DNA of 35,970 bases from NCBI GenBank assembly GCA_002238855.1, contig MPND01000038.1:1-35970 (forward strand), in the 5' to 3' direction. This DNA is from SAR202 cluster bacterium bin90. Lineage in GTDB: Bacteria > Chloroflexota > Dehalococcoidia > Lucifugimonadales > JADFKI01. Both the position numbers and the translations under genes were made by a program. This document shows positions 34,533-35,970 of the stretch, piece by piece. Numbering within the stretch: the first letter of the stretch is position 1; each line of letters begins with the position of its first letter. The notes below the pieces were generated by a model. That model ran no database searches, was not told where the DNA came from, and was given only the letters and a program-made list of their open reading frames with translations.

Positions 34533-34561
34533 AATCGCTTTGCCTAGCAGCGTCAGCCTAC

Positions 34562-34830
34562 GCGTTGAGTCGGTATTGAATATGCCGCAAATGGGGTTGG
34601 AGTGAAAGTGGCGATATTTCGCGTCTTTGGGGTCAACCGCCGAATTATGTAAGCGGCTCACTGTTACGAAAGACTGTTGAATCTCAATAAGGGCCGGTCA
34701 TGGATCCAGACGTAGATCCTAACATGAAGTCACCCTTAAGTTGATATGAAAATCATATGAGACTATAATCCTGCAAATCCGTATCGTTATGGCTTTAGAT
34801 GCGGAATCAAAGTCGTGGGTGAATAATGCA
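34562..34830 (+). repeat. Duplicated promoter segment, copy 2 (upstream of gene C)
   Basis: Counterpart of 27546-27812. It keeps the promoter hexamers and spacing, the GGGCCGGTCATGGATC block and the region before the start codon. Confidence 0.85.
34741..34769 (+). promoter_or_regulatory. Sigma70-type promoter of gene C
   Basis: TTGATA (34741-34746), a 17-base spacer and a perfect TATAAT (34764-34769). Same position relative to the start codon as in gene B. Confidence 0.8.
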
Positions 34831-35970
34831 ATGAGGAAAAACCTCTCTCACAGGAATGTTGCCACTGCGCTGACGCTCATTGCCGCCGGTCTTGTTATGG
34901 CGCTGCTGTTCGCTGCGCTGACTCAGTCACAGCCCGCGAGCGCGCAGACTCCGCCCTCGCAGACGGAAACCTCGACCCCGACGACAACACCCACGGCAAC
35001 GCCGTCCGTCTGTGAGTCGCGGACGCCGAAGACGGGCGACAGGGAGGTACTGGAAATCTTCTACTGCGCCACAGGAGGCGACAACTGGACGAACAACACC
35101 AACTGGATGAGCGACAAGCCGCTCAGACAATGGCGCGGCGTTACGACGAATTCTGACGGGCGCGTTACAAAATTATCACTTTATGTTGAGGATATTGAGT
35201 TTGTGGGTGTCCTACACGGCAACAACTTGGTCGGCACGCTCCCAAGTGAGCTGGGCAACCTTTCCAAGCTAGAGGTGTTGACTCTCTTCCGCAACCAACT
35301 GAGTGGGTCGATACCACCTGAACTCGGCAATCTCTCCAATCTGAAAGAGTTGGATCTCTCCATAAACAAACTGAGTGGGTCGATACCGCCCGAACTCGGC
35401 AATCTCTCCAATCTGAAAGAGTTGATTCTATGGCACAACCAATTGAGTGGGTCGATACCACCCGAACTCGGCAATCTCTCCAATCTGAAAGAGTTGATCC
35501 TCAACTACAACAACTTGAGCGGGCCGATACCGCCCGAACTCGGCAATCTCTCCAATCTGTGGCACCTGTTATTCGGAAATAACTCATTGAGTGGGTCGAT
35601 ACCGCCGGAACTTAGCAATCTCTCCAAGCTGACTATTTTGCGCCTCCAATACAACAAGCTGAGCGGGTCGATACCACCCGAACTTGGCAAACTCTCCAAT
35701 CTGGCTTTCATGTACCTCACCAACAACAACTTGAGCGGGTCGATACCGCCCGAACTCGGCAAACTACGTAGCTCCTTCTCTTTGGTGATATTGTACATGG
35801 GCGGCAATAACCTTGCGGGCTGTGTGCCCGCTGTGCTGCACTCTGTTTGGTTCAACGACCTTGACAGGCTGGGGCTGCCGACTTGCCGCGCCGCGACAGG
35901 AACGCATATGCCCACACCCACGGCAACACCCACGCCTACGCCTACACCTACCGCGACAGTCACTGCAACG
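34831..35970 (+). CDS. LRR surface protein C, 3' end outside the window
   Basis: The frame is open for 380 codons to the right edge, so this is a 5' fragment of a longer gene. The product starts MRKNLSHRNVATALTLIAAG and has the same signal peptide and cap (CESRTPKTGDREVLEIFYCA) as gene B. Eight or so 24-residue LRR units follow (LSGSIPPELGNLSNLKELIL type), then a closing cap AGCVPAVLHSVWFNDLDRLG and a Thr/Pro linker starting at about residue 360. Its first LRR module is longer than that of gene B (more units), showing repeat-number change. By analogy with B, more LRR modules, PPC and cadherin repeats probably follow. Promoter and leader are shared with gene B. Confidence 0.88.
   Translation, partial: MRKNLSHRNVATALTLIAAGLVMALLFAALTQSQPASAQTPPSQTETSTPTTTPTATPSVCESRTPKTGDREVLEIFYCATGGDNWTNNTNWMSDKPLRQWRGVTTNSDGRVTKLSLYVEDIEFVGVLHGNNLVGTLPSELGNLSKLEVLTLFRNQLSGSIPPELGNLSNLKELDLSINKLSGSIPPELGNLSNLKELILWHNQLSGSIPPELGNLSNLKELILNYNNLSGPIPPELGNLSNLWHLLFGNNSLSGSIPPELSNLSKLTILRLQYNKLSGSIPPELGKLSNLAFMYLTNNNLSGSIPPELGKLRSSFSLVILYMGGNNLAGCVPAVLHSVWFNDLDRLGLPTCRAATGTHMPTPTATPTPTPTPTATVTAT

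Overview
This window looks like an accessory region of a bacterial chromosome with moderately high GC. The secreted-protein repertoire is WSDG propeller-like repeats, cadherin-like repeats, PPC-like domains and plant-type LRRs with Thr/Pro linkers. Together with soluble GAF-PAS-kinase-REC-wHTH fusion regulators, it suggests Chloroflexota, perhaps a SAR202/Dehalococcoidia-like lineage. That placement is inference from family composition; there is no rRNA in the window.

Layout. (1) 1-7345: a secreted-type protein possibly cut by the left edge, a zinc-ribbon membrane protein, a vapBC toxin-antitoxin pair with PIN debris beside it, an MFS transporter, a divergent SDR oxidoreductase and a SnoaL-like protein. 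(2) 7345-12203: a 696-aa secreted protein transcribed divergently from a 792-aa single-chain sensor kinase/response regulator with its own DNA-binding domain. (3) 12500-19250: an integration hot spot around a tRNA-Ser(CGA). On the tRNA's 3' side lies a decayed P4-type integrase. On its 5' side lies an apparently intact small mobile element: tyrosine integrase, divergent CI/Cro-like regulators with overlapping promoters, an excisionase-like HTH protein, ParA ATPase, a ribbon-helix-helix partner and a tandem DnaC-like AAA+ protein. (4) 19358-22232: a frameshifted small gene and a frameshifted second copy of the kinase/regulator. (5) 22680-35970: three very large surface-protein genes in a row on the + strand. 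Gene A (1576 aa) has WSDG repeats, FN3, PPC-like domains and cadherins. Gene B (about 2092 aa) has three LRR modules, PPC and nine cadherins. Gene C has LRRs and runs off the right edge.

How the parts fit. The same arrangement occurs twice: a soluble kinase-regulator fusion divergent from a secreted modular protein. The simplest inference is local control of surface-protein expression. Genes A and B end in a nearly identical C-terminal module and the same terminator. Genes B and C begin with the same promoter and signal peptide. This points to growth of a surface-protein array by segmental duplication and module exchange. LRR units are near-identical at DNA level and Thr/Pro linkers are low-complexity, so the array looks able to change quickly. 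LRR and cadherin-type proteins are eukaryotic-like and are often enriched in host-associated bacteria, so adhesion or recognition is a plausible but unproven role.
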